Of a DNA stretch of 32,765 nt, positions 6,505 through 14,140 are shown piece after piece. Both the position numbers and the translations under genes were made by a program. The notes below the pieces were generated by a model. That model had not been told where the DNA came from. It ran no database searches and saw only the letters and a list, made by a program, of their open reading frames with translations. Location of the stretch: the NCBI GenBank assembly GCA_034664105.1, contig JAXDIH010000063.1:1-32765 (forward strand). The letters are read 5' to 3'. The stretch's first letter is position 1. Each line of letters begins with the position of its first letter. This stretch comes from JACVRW01 sp034664105. GTDB taxonomy: Bacteria; Actinomycetota; Thermoleophilia; Solirubrobacterales; Thermoleophilaceae.

Positions 6505-7961
6505 CGCTCGCCCGCACGGTTGCCGTCACGACCGCGAGCCTCGTCGCGGGCCGGGTCCTGACCCTCCTGGCCGGCATCGGGGCCACGGCGCTGGCGTCGC
6601 GCTACCTCGGCCTCGATGGCTTTGGGGCGCTCACGCTCGGCATGGCGATCGTGTCGCTGGTCGCGCTGCTCACGGATCTGGGCATGTCGACGATGGCCGC
6701 GCGCGAGATCGCCCGGGAGCCCGAGCGCGAACGGGAGATCCTCGGCAACGTCCGGTCGCTCGGCCTCGCCTTCAGCGTGGGCGCGGCCCTGCTGTTGCTG
6801 GCCGTCGCCGAGGCGGCGTACTCGAGCAACTTCGAGGTCCGGCGCGCGGTCCTCGTGCTGAGCCTCCAGCTGCTGACGGCGCCTTTCGTAGGCGCGGCGA
6901 GGGCGCATTTCCAGGCAAGGCAGCGCGGCCCGCTGATCGCCATCGGGGACGTGGCGCTCGCCGTGGCGATCTTCGGCGGCTCGCTGATCGCCTACGAGGC
7001 GGACCTCGGCTTCACCGCGATGGTCGGGGCCGTCGCCGCCGGCTACGTCGCCCAGGCGGTGGTGATGACGGCGCTGATGCCGGCCGGCCTGCGGCTGGCG
7101 TGGGCCGTCCGGCGCGACACGTGGAACCTGCTCCTGCGCATCTCGCTGCCCCTCGGGGCCACGATGATCGTCAACTACCTCTACTTCCGGCTGGACCTGG
7201 TGCTGCTCTCGATCCTCAAGGGCGAGGACGACGTGGCGGTCTACGGGCTCGCGTACCGCGTGCTGGAGGGGCTGATGGTGCTGCCCGCCTACTTCATGCT
7301 GGCGCTGTTCCCGGAGATCGCCCGCCTGACCGGCCAGCGCGAGCGCGTCGACGGCATCGTGCGGGCCGCGCTGAGCGTGATGGAGGCGCTCGCGCTCCCG
7401 CTCGTGCTCGTCTTTGCCGTGTTCGCCGACGACGTGATCCGCGTGATCGCCGACCAGGACTTCGCGGACGCGGCCTGGGTGCTGCGCATCCTCACGCTGG
7501 CGCTCGGCGTCTCCTATCTGAACGGCGTGTACGGGAACGCGCTGCCGGCGCTGGGGCGTCAGAACCAGCTGTTCCGCTGGTCGCTGGTCGTCCTCGCCTG
7601 CAACCTCGTCGTCAACGTGGCGCTGATCCCGCCCTTCGGGGTGATCGGCGCCGCCGTGGCGGTGGTGCTCAGCGAGCTGGTCGGCTTCGCCGTGGTACGG
7701 CACCTGTACGGCCAGGTCGGCGCCGCCCCGTGGCCGAGGCTGGATCCGCGCATGCTGCTGGCGGGCGCCCTGATGGTCGCGGCGATGGCGCCCGCGCTGC
7801 TGCTGCCGGGCGGGTTCACCGGATCGCTGGTGACCGTGGCGGTCGGCAGTGGGGTCGGTGCGCTGGTCTACGCTGCGGCGCTGATCGCGCTCAGGGCCGT
7901 TCCGGAGGCGATCGCCGGCTACGTGCCAGCCAGGGTCCTGCGGTTCGGAAGGAGCACATGA
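6501..7961 (+). CDS. Wzx-type oligosaccharide flippase (MOP/MATE-like superfamily)
   Basis: 486 aa, almost entirely hydrophobic, with about 12-14 membrane helices. Polysaccharide-synthesis flippases of the MOP superfamily move undecaprenyl-linked repeat units across the membrane. The N-terminus (ASLVAGRVLTLLAGIGATALASRYLG, within residues 12-37) has the usual Wzx/RfbX pattern of a first helix followed by ARYLG/FG. The short helix-flanking loop REIAREPERER (about 70-80) and the central NYLYFRLDLVLLSIL (about 218-232) are also typical. Only the ATG at 6501 is usable: the same frame is closed by TAG at 6459 and has no other start. The next gene overlaps as ATGA. First full gene of a four-gene operon. 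Confidence 0.88.
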   Translation: MTLARTVAVTTASLVAGRVLTLLAGIGATALASRYLGLDGFGALTLGMAIVSLVALLTDLGMSTMAAREIAREPEREREILGNVRSLGLAFSVGAALLLLAVAEAAYSSNFEVRRAVLVLSLQLLTAPFVGAARAHFQARQRGPLIAIGDVALAVAIFGGSLIAYEADLGFTAMVGAVAAGYVAQAVVMTALMPAGLRLAWAVRRDTWNLLLRISLPLGATMIVNYLYFRLDLVLLSILKGEDDVAVYGLAYRVLEGLMVLPAYFMLALFPEIARLTGQRERVDGIVRAALSVMEALALPLVLVFAVFADDVIRVIADQDFADAAWVLRILTLALGVSYLNGVYGNALPALGRQNQLFRWSLVVLACNLVVNVALIPPFGVIGAAVAVVLSELVGFAVVRHLYGQVGAAPWPRLDPRMLLAGALMVAAMAPALLLPGGFTGSLVTVAVGSGVGALVYAAALIALRAVPEAIAGYVPARVLRFGRST

Positions 7962-8758
7962 GACTGTCCGCCGTCCTCGCCGTTCGCAACGAAGAGCCGA
8001 TGCTCGAGCGCGGCCTCGAGCTGCTCGGTTTCTGCGACGAGATCGTGGTGGTCGTGGACTCGCGCACCGACGACCGGACCGAGGAGATCGCGCGGCGTCA
8101 CACGGACCGGGTCTGGGTCGAGGACTTCGTCGACTTCGCCGCTCACAAGAACGCGGCGATCGAGCGTGCCCAGGGCGACTGGGTGCTGATCGTGGACGCC
8201 GATGAACGGGTCACCCCGGCGCTGGCCCGGGAGATACAGGAGAGGCTCGCCGGCGACCCCCCGGAGTGGGGCTTCGAGTTCGAGATCGTCAGCTTCTTCC
8301 TCGGGCAGCGCATGAACCACGGCGGCTGGCAGCAGCACCACCTGCGGCTGGTGCGCCGCGAGCACGCCCGCTGGGCGGGCGCGATCCACGAACGGCTGTC
8401 GATACCGCCCGAGCGTGTCGGCCGGCTGGGGGAGGAGCTCTGGCACTTCTCCCACCGCTCGATCCAGGAGATGCTCGCGAAGACCATCCGCTTCGGCGAG
8501 GTCCAGTCGCTCGAGCAGTTCGAGCAGGGCGCTCCGCGCGTGTCGCCGTGGAGGCTGGCGCGCCTGATGCTGCACGAGTTCGCGTTCAGGATGCTCAAGC
8601 GGCGCGGCTACAGGGACGGCATGCCCGGTGTGGTCGAGTCGCTCTACCAGCCCTTCTCGCTCTTCTGCGTCCACGTGATGCTCTGGCAGCGGCAGCGCGG
8701 CGAGACGCTCTGGGACACGTACCAGGCGCTCGAGCGCCAAGCCGCCGAGCATCGATGA
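7958..8758 (+). CDS. Family 2 glycosyltransferase, WaaE/KdtX-like
   Basis: 266 aa. A short GT2 protein: SAVLAVRNEEPMLERGL (about 4-20), CDEIVVVVDSRTDDRT (about 29-44) with the DS/DRT nucleotide contact, then HKNAAIERAQGDWVLIVDADERV (within about 64-86) with the DAD metal motif. This pattern (RNEE, FADFAAHKN-like, DADE) is that of the WaaE/SunS-like subgroup, which includes lipopolysaccharide-core beta-glucosyltransferases. The ATG overlaps the flippase stop (ATGA), and a good ribosome-binding site, GGAAGGAG, lies at 7947-7954. Sugar specificity cannot be read from sequence. Confidence 0.87.
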   Translation: MRLSAVLAVRNEEPMLERGLELLGFCDEIVVVVDSRTDDRTEEIARRHTDRVWVEDFVDFAAHKNAAIERAQGDWVLIVDADERVTPALAREIQERLAGDPPEWGFEFEIVSFFLGQRMNHGGWQQHHLRLVRREHARWAGAIHERLSIPPERVGRLGEELWHFSHRSIQEMLAKTIRFGEVQSLEQFEQGAPRVSPWRLARLMLHEFAFRMLKRRGYRDGMPGVVESLYQPFSLFCVHVMLWQRQRGETLWDTYQALERQAAEHR

Positions 8759-9462
8759 GCGCCTACGTCGCCAACGTCGACCTGGAGGCGCTCGGCGTCC
8801 GACCGGGCGACGCGGTGGTCGACGTGGGCTGTGGAGAGGGCGGGCTGGCGGAGCTGCTGGCGCGCGCCGGGCTGCAGGTGACGGGCGTGGAGCCGGCCGC
8901 GTACCTGCGCGAGCGCTTCGAGGCGCGGCTCGCCGGCCTGGGTTCGGCCCGAGTCGTGGACGCGACCGTCGAGCGCCTGCCGTTCGGCGACGGTGAGGTC
9001 GGTGCCGCGATCAGCACCGAGGTGCTCGAGCACGTCGCGGACCCGGACGCGGCGATGCGTGAGCTGCGCCGCGTGATGCGTCCGGGCGCCGTGGCATGCC
9101 TGTCTGTGCCGACGAGCTTCACCGAGCTGCTGTTCTGGCGCCTGCACCCCGGCTACGCGGCCAACTCCACCCACCTGCGGATCTTCACGAAGCCCGAGCT
9201 GCGCCGACTGGTCGAGGAGCACGGGTTCGAGGTCGTGCGCTGGGAGGGCCGCAACTTTCGTCCGGCGCTGTCCTGGGTGTTCCACGCGCTGCTGCGCTCG
9301 CCCTCCGACCACGCCGGCGTCGTCGGAGGCCACCTCTGGGTCGACCGCGTGCTCGGCGGCGGCTGGCGCGTGCTGGACGCGGTCGGCCTGGGGGCCCCGC
9401 TGGAGCGCCTCGGAAACCGGGTCTGGCCGAAGAGCTGGTACGTCTACTGCCGCCGCACGTGA
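8755..9462 (+). CDS. Class I SAM-dependent methyltransferase
   Basis: 235 aa, Methyltransf_11-like. Motif I VVDVGCGEGGLAELL (about 21-35), the acidic end of strand 2 in GVEPA (about 44-48), then AISTEVLEHVADPDAAMREL (within about 82-102) and a post-motif MRPGAVACLSVP. The middle part (ELLFWRLHPGYAANSTHLRIF) resembles sugar methyltransferases of O-antigen loci. It overlaps its neighbours on both sides (ATGA upstream, GTGA downstream), so it is translated as part of the flippase operon. Confidence 0.85.
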   Translation: MSAYVANVDLEALGVRPGDAVVDVGCGEGGLAELLARAGLQVTGVEPAAYLRERFEARLAGLGSARVVDATVERLPFGDGEVGAAISTEVLEHVADPDAAMRELRRVMRPGAVACLSVPTSFTELLFWRLHPGYAANSTHLRIFTKPELRRLVEEHGFEVVRWEGRNFRPALSWVFHALLRSPSDHAGVVGGHLWVDRVLGGGWRVLDAVGLGAPLERLGNRVWPKSWYVYCRRT

Positions 9463-10532
9463 CCACGGTCGGATTCTTCAACCCCTACCCGAGCGGGCTC
9501 GGCGGGGGCGAGAAGTACCTCTACACGATCCTCGAGGAGGCGGTCCGCACTCCGGGGATCGACGCGACGCTGTTCACCCCGCAGCCACCCGCGACCGAGA
9601 GCTGGCCCAACCTCAACGTTCACGTCGACGCCGACGCGTTCCGCCGGCGGCGGGCCGGGCCCCTGAGCGTCACGCCCCGCACCCGCGGGCTGGACCTGTT
9701 CGTGGCGATCGCCAACCACATCCCGCCCCTGTCGCTGGCTCGGCGCTCGGTGGCGATCATCCAGTTCCCCTTCACCGACCTGGGCGGGACGGTGCGCAGG
9801 CTCGAGCGGCGGCTGCGCCTGCGCTCGTACGACGCGGTGCTCTGCTACTCGGACTTCGTGCGCCAGGCACTCGTCGAGCGGCTGGAGATAGAGCATCCGG
9901 TCGTGCTCCATCCGCCCGTCGACACCGAGCGGGCCACGCCCGGCGCCAAGGGCCCGAGCGTGATCGCCGTCGGCCGCTTCTTCCCGTCTGCCGACGGCAA
10001 CAACAAGAAGCACGACGTTCTGATCGAGGCATTCCGCCGCTTGAGCGCCGACCCGCGCAGCGCTGGCTGGGAGCTGCATCTGGCCGGAGGGTGCGCCGAC
10101 GACCCGGGCTCGCGGGCCTACCTGGAGGACCTGCGCCGGCGAGCGGAGGGCCTGTCGGTGACGTTCCACCCGAACGCGAGCTCCGACACGCTCGACCGGC
10201 TCTACGCGAGCAGCGCGCTCTTCTGGCACGCGGCCGGGCACGGCGAGACGCGCCCCGAGCGCTTCGAGCACTTCGGCATCACCACCGTCGAGGCGATGGC
10301 GTACGGCGCCGTGCCGATCGTCCCCGCGCTGGGCGGACAGCTCGAGATCGTGGACGACGGGCGCAACGGCCGGCTCTGGCACTCCGTGGAAGAGCTCGCG
10401 GCCAGCACGGCCGAGCTGATCGCCGATCCGCCGGCCGCCGCCCGGTTGCGCGAGGCCGCGGTGGCGGACGCCGCGCGTTTCAGCCGCGAGCGCTTTCTGG
10501 CCCGGGTGAGGGCCGAGCTGCTCGACTTCTAG
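9459..10532 (+). CDS. Family 4 glycosyltransferase, ALG11/mannosyltransferase-like
   Basis: 357 aa from a GTG that overlaps the previous stop. GT-B fold: the N-terminal glycine-rich loop FFNPYPSGLGGGEKYLY (about 6-22), the C-terminal domain beginning near SVIAVGRFFPSADGNNKKHD (within about 167-186), and the donor-binding EHFGITTVEAMAYGAVPIV. The sequence WHAAGHGETRPERFEHFGI is reminiscent of ALG11-type alpha-mannosyltransferases; this is family resemblance, not proof of mannose. The TAG stop provides the first half of the next gene's -10 box. Confidence 0.88.
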   Translation: MTTVGFFNPYPSGLGGGEKYLYTILEEAVRTPGIDATLFTPQPPATESWPNLNVHVDADAFRRRRAGPLSVTPRTRGLDLFVAIANHIPPLSLARRSVAIIQFPFTDLGGTVRRLERRLRLRSYDAVLCYSDFVRQALVERLEIEHPVVLHPPVDTERATPGAKGPSVIAVGRFFPSADGNNKKHDVLIEAFRRLSADPRSAGWELHLAGGCADDPGSRAYLEDLRRRAEGLSVTFHPNASSDTLDRLYASSALFWHAAGHGETRPERFEHFGITTVEAMAYGAVPIVPALGGQLEIVDDGRNGRLWHSVEELAASTAELIADPPAAARLREAAVADAARFSRERFLARVRAELLDF

Positions 10533-10535
10533 ACT
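10530..10535 (+). promoter_or_regulatory. Putative -10 box made from a stop codon
   Basis: TAGACT begins with the TAG stop of the GT4 gene and ends 8 nt before the GTG at 10544. The surrounding 26 bases are nearly identical to those at 6456-6480. Confidence 0.6.
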
Positions 10536-10543
10536 GCCCGCCC

Positions 10544-11299
10544 GTGTCCGACCCACTCGATGGGCAGCGTCTCAGGTCGCTGCTGGCGCGCCCGCGGGGG
10601 TTCCGCCTGGCGCGCGGCTCCTTTCGCCTGATCCAGCGCCTGACCGTTCCGGTCAGGCGGCGCTTCTACGTCTCGGGGGCGGGCCGCCGCACCATCGGCC
10701 TGCTGCCGCGGTTCGTGCGCACCGTCATCGGGCTGGACGACGTCTCCGCGATCGGCAGCACCCGGCTCGAGATCGGGGGCGGGCCGCATGCCCAGGAGGG
10801 GTTCCTGCACGTGGACATCGATCCCGGCGCGCACCACCTCGAGTGGGTGGCGCCGGCGTGGAAGCTGCCGGTCGCCGACGGCTGGGCCAGCGAGATCGTG
10901 GCCGTTCACGCCCTCGAGCACGTGGAGCCCGCGCGCCTGGTGGAGACGCTCCAGGAGTGGCACCGGGTACTCGCACCGGGTGGGCGGGTGCAGGTGCACG
11001 TGCCGAACGGGGCGGCGCTGATGGAGGCCTTCTTGGCTCGGCCGGTGCCCGAGAAGTGGCCGATCATGGGCTCGATCCTGGGCATGTACTGCGGGCCGGA
11101 CGTGCGCGATCCGCGCGGCCTGACGATGCGCTCGGACCACCAGCTGATCTTCGACGTCCCGCTGCTGCGCTGGGCGCTCGAGTCCGCCGGGTTCGACGCG
11201 GTCCGCGACCTGACCGGGGTGATGGAGGATCGCCACACCGCCGCGTGGCGGCCACTGGTGCCCGACTACTCGCTGATCGCCGAGGCGCGCAAGCGCTGA
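10544..11299 (+). CDS. SAM-dependent methyltransferase (PF08241-like)
   Basis: 251 aa from GTG. A basic, helical N-terminus (about 1-65) precedes the methyltransferase core. The core has RLEIGGGPHAQEGFLHVDIDP (within about 74-94), a form of motif I followed by the acidic VDID; then AVHALEHVEPARL (about 120-132) and LAPGGRVQVHVPNG. This GGGPHxxxGFxHVDID pattern is typical of predicted SAM-methyltransferases annotated in cell-wall and O-antigen loci. The GTG was chosen because it lies 8 nt after a TAGACT box. It is apparently a single-gene unit, and its last 34 bp overlap the 3' end of the convergent gmhB gene. Confidence 0.82.
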   Translation: MSDPLDGQRLRSLLARPRGFRLARGSFRLIQRLTVPVRRRFYVSGAGRRTIGLLPRFVRTVIGLDDVSAIGSTRLEIGGGPHAQEGFLHVDIDPGAHHLEWVAPAWKLPVADGWASEIVAVHALEHVEPARLVETLQEWHRVLAPGGRVQVHVPNGAALMEAFLARPVPEKWPIMGSILGMYCGPDVRDPRGLTMRSDHQLIFDVPLLRWALESAGFDAVRDLTGVMEDRHTAAWRPLVPDYSLIAEARKR

Positions 11300-11841
11300 T
11301 CGAGCAGCCAGCGCACGGCCGCCGGCAGATCCTGGGCCACGTGGTCGACCGGCGGCATCTGCTCCTCGGAGTCGCCGACGAGCAGTCGCAGCGCTCCGAT
11401 CCGCGCCGCGGCCTCCATGTCGGAAGCCCGATCGCCGATGACGGCGGATGCGCTCAGCTCGATGCCCAGGTCGCGCGCGGCCCGCTCGAACAGCCCCGTG
11501 CCGGGCTTGCGGCAGTCGCAGCCGCCCTCGTGAGGACAGTGGTAGATCGCGTCGATGCGCCCGCCGGCGGCGGCCACCGCGGCGGTCATCCGCTCGTGGA
11601 TGTCCGTGAGGTCGGCCTCGCTCATGCGGCCGCGCGCGATCCCGCGCTGGTTGGTCGCGAGCACCACCGGGGGGCCGGCTTCGGCCAGCAGTCGCAGGCC
11701 CTCGAGCGCGCCGGGTAGGAACTCGAAGCGCGTCCACGAGGTGACGTAGTCGCCCTCGGGCGCCTTGCGGTTGACGACCCCGTCGCGGTCGAGGAAGACC
11801 GCGCTGAGGCTCAGGCGATCGCCCGCTCGACCAGCTCGCAC
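11266..11841 (-). CDS. gmhB: D-glycero-D-manno-heptose-1,7-bisphosphate 7-phosphatase
   Basis: About 191 aa from a GTG inside gmhA. A HAD-superfamily phosphatase that removes the 7-phosphate of heptose 1,7-bisphosphate. The catalytic loop is FLDRDGVVN (about 17-25), with nucleophile and acid Asp separated by Arg. Motif II is in LATNQRGIARG, and the zinc knuckle CPHEGGCDCRKPGTG (about 103-117) is the GmhB signature with its Cys/His ligands and the motif III Lys. AVIGDRASDMEAA holds motif IV. The start is uncertain: a CTG overlapping the gmhA stop (CTGA) would put SLSAVFLDRDG at the N-terminus, which is closer to usual GmhB proteins. Third gene of the heptose operon. Confidence 0.88.
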   Translation of the reverse strand: MRAGRAGDRLSLSAVFLDRDGVVNRKAPEGDYVTSWTRFEFLPGALEGLRLLAEAGPPVVLATNQRGIARGRMSEADLTDIHERMTAAVAAAGGRIDAIYHCPHEGGCDCRKPGTGLFERAARDLGIELSASAVIGDRASDMEAAARIGALRLLVGDSEEQMPPVDHVAQDLPAAVRWLLDQRLRASAISE

Positions 11842-12389
11842 AGGACGTGTGCCACGAGCGTGTGACCCTCCTGGATGCGCGGTGTCTCGTCCGAGGGCAC
11901 CGCGATGCAGATGTCGACCGCCGCGCGCAGGCCACTGCCGCCGATCAGCCCGATCGTGCTCAGCCCGCCGGCGCGCGCCGACTCGAACGCCGCCAGCACG
12001 TTGGCCGAGGTGCCGCTGGTGGAGATGCCGAGCGCCACGTCGCCCTCGACGCCGAGCGCCTCGACCTGGCGAGCGAAGACGCGCTCGTAGCCGTAGTCGT
12101 TGGCGATCGCGGTGAACGCCGACGCGTTGTCAGACAGCGACAGGGCCGGCAGGCCGCGCCGCTCGAGCTGGAAGCGGCCGACCAGCTCGCCGGTGATGTG
12201 ATCGGCATCGGAGGCGCTGCCGCCGTTGCCGAACGCGAGCAGCTTGCCGCCGCGCCCGAGCGCCTCGGAGATCAGCTCCGCGGCGCTGACCATCGCGGCC
12301 ACCGCGTCGTCGCCGAGCAGGCGCTCCTGCATCGCGATGCTCTCGCGGATGCGCCGCTCCACCAGGTCCGCGGCCGGCTCAGTCGTCAT
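11811..12389 (-). CDS. gmhA: Sedoheptulose 7-phosphate isomerase
   Basis: 192 aa. A SIS-domain isomerase that converts D-sedoheptulose 7-phosphate to D-glycero-D-manno-heptose 7-phosphate, the first step of bacterial heptose synthesis. The hallmark GNGGSASDADHITGELVGRF (within about 55-75) is close to the GmhA consensus, and ISTSGTSANVLAA (about 121-133) forms the phosphate-binding loop. The C-terminal EGHTLVAHVLCELVE carries the active-site Glu/His helix. The start ATG at 12389 has a clear GGAGG 4-5 bp upstream and overlaps the end of hddA by 11 bp. Length and motifs are those of the family. Confidence 0.93.
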   Translation of the reverse strand: MTTEPAADLVERRIRESIAMQERLLGDDAVAAMVSAAELISEALGRGGKLLAFGNGGSASDADHITGELVGRFQLERRGLPALSLSDNASAFTAIANDYGYERVFARQVEALGVEGDVALGISTSGTSANVLAAFESARAGGLSTIGLIGGSGLRAAVDICIAVPSDETPRIQEGHTLVAHVLCELVERAIA

Positions 12390-13398
12390 CGACCCTCCAG
12401 GTGCGCAGCCCGCGCGGCTCGAAGGCGAACTCGTCGACGGCGGCATCCAGCTCGATCATCCGCTGGGCGACCTCGTGCTTGCGGTCGTAGCGGCAGTAGA
12501 GGAGCACGTAGCCGCCACCGCCGGCCCCCGTGACCTTTCCGCCGATCGCGCCGGCCTTGCGGGCCTCGTCGTAGAGCTCCTCGATGCGCTCGTTCGTGAT
12601 CCGCGTGGACATGCGCTTCTTCGCCTCCCACGCGACGTGCAGCAGCTCACCGAAGTCGTGCAGCCGGCGCTGGAGAAGGGCGTTCTTCATCTCGACGGCC
12701 AGCTCTTTCTGCCTGTGCAGGCCCGCCACGGCGTCCGCGTTGCCCTCCTCGAAGCGCGCCGTCTGGTCCTCGATGATGTGGTCGCTCTGGCGTGTGGTGC
12801 CCGTGTAGCAGAGCAGCAGGTTGTGCTCCAGCTCGAGAATCGTGTCCGGAGCCACCCGCAGCGGGTTGACGACGACACGGTCGCCCGACAGCTCGATGAA
12901 GTTGAACCCGCCGAAGGCCGCGGCGTACTGGTCCTGCCGCCCGCCCTTGATCCCCAGCTCGTCGCGCTCGATCGAGTGAGCCAGCTCGGCCAGCTCGTAG
13001 TCCGTCAGGGGGAGGTTGCGGAACTCCGTGAGCGCGCCGATCAGCGCGACCATCATCGCCGAGGAGGACCCGAGCCCCGAGCCGGGGGGAGCGTTCGAGT
13101 GCAGCAGCAGGTCGAACCCGCGCGACTCGCGCCCGGCGAAGCGGCGGATCGCCGCCTTGGCGAGGTCCAGCTTGCCGTCGAACACGAGCGGTTCGTGCAC
13201 GCCGAACTGCGCCGACAGGCCGTAGTCGAGCGAGCTGATCTGGACGTTGTCGTCCGCCCGCGGGCGGAGCGTCCCGTACGCGTAGCGGTTGATCGCGGCG
13301 TTGAGGACGAGACCGCCCTCCTGCTCCGGAAAAGGCGGTACGTCCGTGCCACCGCCGGCAAACGAGATCCGCAACGGCGCCTTCGCACGGATGAGCAT
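12379..13398 (-). CDS. hddA: D-glycero-alpha-D-manno-heptose-7-phosphate kinase
   Basis: 339 aa, GHMP kinase superfamily. It phosphorylates heptose 7-phosphate at C1 in the alpha configuration, committing the sugar to the GDP-heptose rather than the ADP-heptose branch. APLRISFAGGGTDVPPF (about 7-23) is the substrate-binding motif 1 of HddA/FkP kinases. PPGSGLGSSSAMMVALI (within about 104-122) is the ATP loop, and GGKVTGAGGGGYVLLY near the C-terminus is motif 3. The genes hddA-gmhA-gmhB are in pathway order apart from the missing guanylyltransferase hddC, which is not in the window. The start is the ATG at 13398: a -10 box TAGGCT lies 10 nt upstream, and longer versions would run into the divergent gene. 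Confidence 0.9.
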   Translation of the reverse strand: MLIRAKAPLRISFAGGGTDVPPFPEQEGGLVLNAAINRYAYGTLRPRADDNVQISSLDYGLSAQFGVHEPLVFDGKLDLAKAAIRRFAGRESRGFDLLLHSNAPPGSGLGSSSAMMVALIGALTEFRNLPLTDYELAELAHSIERDELGIKGGRQDQYAAAFGGFNFIELSGDRVVVNPLRVAPDTILELEHNLLLCYTGTTRQSDHIIEDQTARFEEGNADAVAGLHRQKELAVEMKNALLQRRLHDFGELLHVAWEAKKRMSTRITNERIEELYDEARKAGAIGGKVTGAGGGGYVLLYCRYDRKHEVAQRMIELDAAVDEFAFEPRGLRTWRVDDD

Positions 13399-13408
13399 TC
13401 GGCGGCGG

Positions 13409-13414
13409 AGCCTA
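13409..13414 (-). promoter_or_regulatory. Putative -10 box of the heptose operon
   Basis: TAGGCT on the minus strand, ending 10 nt before the hddA ATG. No -35 is seen. Confidence 0.5.
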
Positions 13415-13438
13415 GAGACACCCTCGGGGGGATGCTGA

Positions 13439-13444
13439 TTCGAT
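13439..13444 (+). promoter_or_regulatory. Possible weak -10 box before the TylF-type gene
   Basis: TTCGAT ends 6 nt before the second ATG (13451) of the methyltransferase. It departs from TAnnnT at the second base, so this is a weak call. Confidence 0.25.
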
Positions 13445-14137
13445 ATGCCGATGTCGACGGTCCTGAACGGCGTGCGTGCGCGCATCCCCGCGGTCCGCGG
13501 GCGGATCTTGCGCCCGCTGGTCCGCTTCAGGGAGATGCGCTTCCCCACGTTTCCCCGCGAGGTGCACGAGTCGATCGCAACGTCGGACGACTACTTCCGT
13601 CACGCCACGCTCGGGCTGGCGGCGCAGCGGGTGCTCGACGAGCGCGTGGAGGGTGCCTTCGCGGAGGTGGGGGTGTGGCGAGGCGAGACCAGCTCGTTGC
13701 TGCACCGGCTGGCGCCCGAACGCCGGCTCTACCTGTTCGACACCTTCACGGGCTTCCCGGACGCGGATCTCCCGCCCGGCGCGACCGACGCGCGCTTCCG
13801 TGACACGAGCGAGCAGGCCGTCCGCCGGCGCGTGGGGCCATCGCAGAACGTCGTGCTCCGGCCCGGGTACGTGCCCGAGACCCTGGTCGGGCTCGAGGAC
13901 GAGCGCTTCGCCTTCGTCCTGCTCGACCTGGACCTGATCGAGCCGACCCGCGCCTCGCTCGAGTTCTTCTATCCGCGCCTGTCCGCCGGCGGCTACCTGG
14001 TCATGCACGACTACAACAATCCCGAGTCCGACTGGGCCTGCAAACGCGCCTTCGACGCCTTCCTGGCGGACCGGCCCGAGCAGCTGGTCGAGCTCGGCGA
14101 CGTATGGGGCTCGGCCTTGATCCGCCGGATGGGCTGA
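13445..14137 (+). CDS. TylF/MycF-family sugar O-methyltransferase
   Basis: 230 aa. Members of the TylF/MycF/NovP family (PF05711) O-methylate deoxysugars with SAM and magnesium. The motif GAFAEVGVWRGETSSLL (within about 68-85) is motif I, and LYLFDTFTGFPDADLP (about 95-110) is the family's most recognisable stretch. FVLLDLDLIEPTRASLEFFYPRL carries the metal-binding Asp residues, and GGYLVMHDYNNPE the second metal site. Two ATGs six bases apart (13445 and 13451) are possible; the second gives an MSTVLNG start and sits at leaderless spacing from a weak -10 box. Its stop codon is followed in the same frame, one codon later, by the probable CTG start of the next gene. Confidence 0.9.
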   Translation: MPMSTVLNGVRARIPAVRGRILRPLVRFREMRFPTFPREVHESIATSDDYFRHATLGLAAQRVLDERVEGAFAEVGVWRGETSSLLHRLAPERRLYLFDTFTGFPDADLPPGATDARFRDTSEQAVRRRVGPSQNVVLRPGYVPETLVGLEDERFAFVLLDLDLIEPTRASLEFFYPRLSAGGYLVMHDYNNPESDWACKRAFDAFLADRPEQLVELGDVWGSALIRRMG

Positions 14138-14140
14138 GGC

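Noticed and set aside
6432..7703. N-terminal extension of the FkbM frame to 672 codons
   Set aside because: It would cross the divergent promoter and the flippase gene; the ATG at 6431 has a -10 box at the expected distance and gives the normal family length.
13399..13548. Longer hddA start at 13548
   Set aside because: The extra 50 residues are unrelated to GHMP kinases and would overlap both the promoter and the divergent methyltransferase gene.
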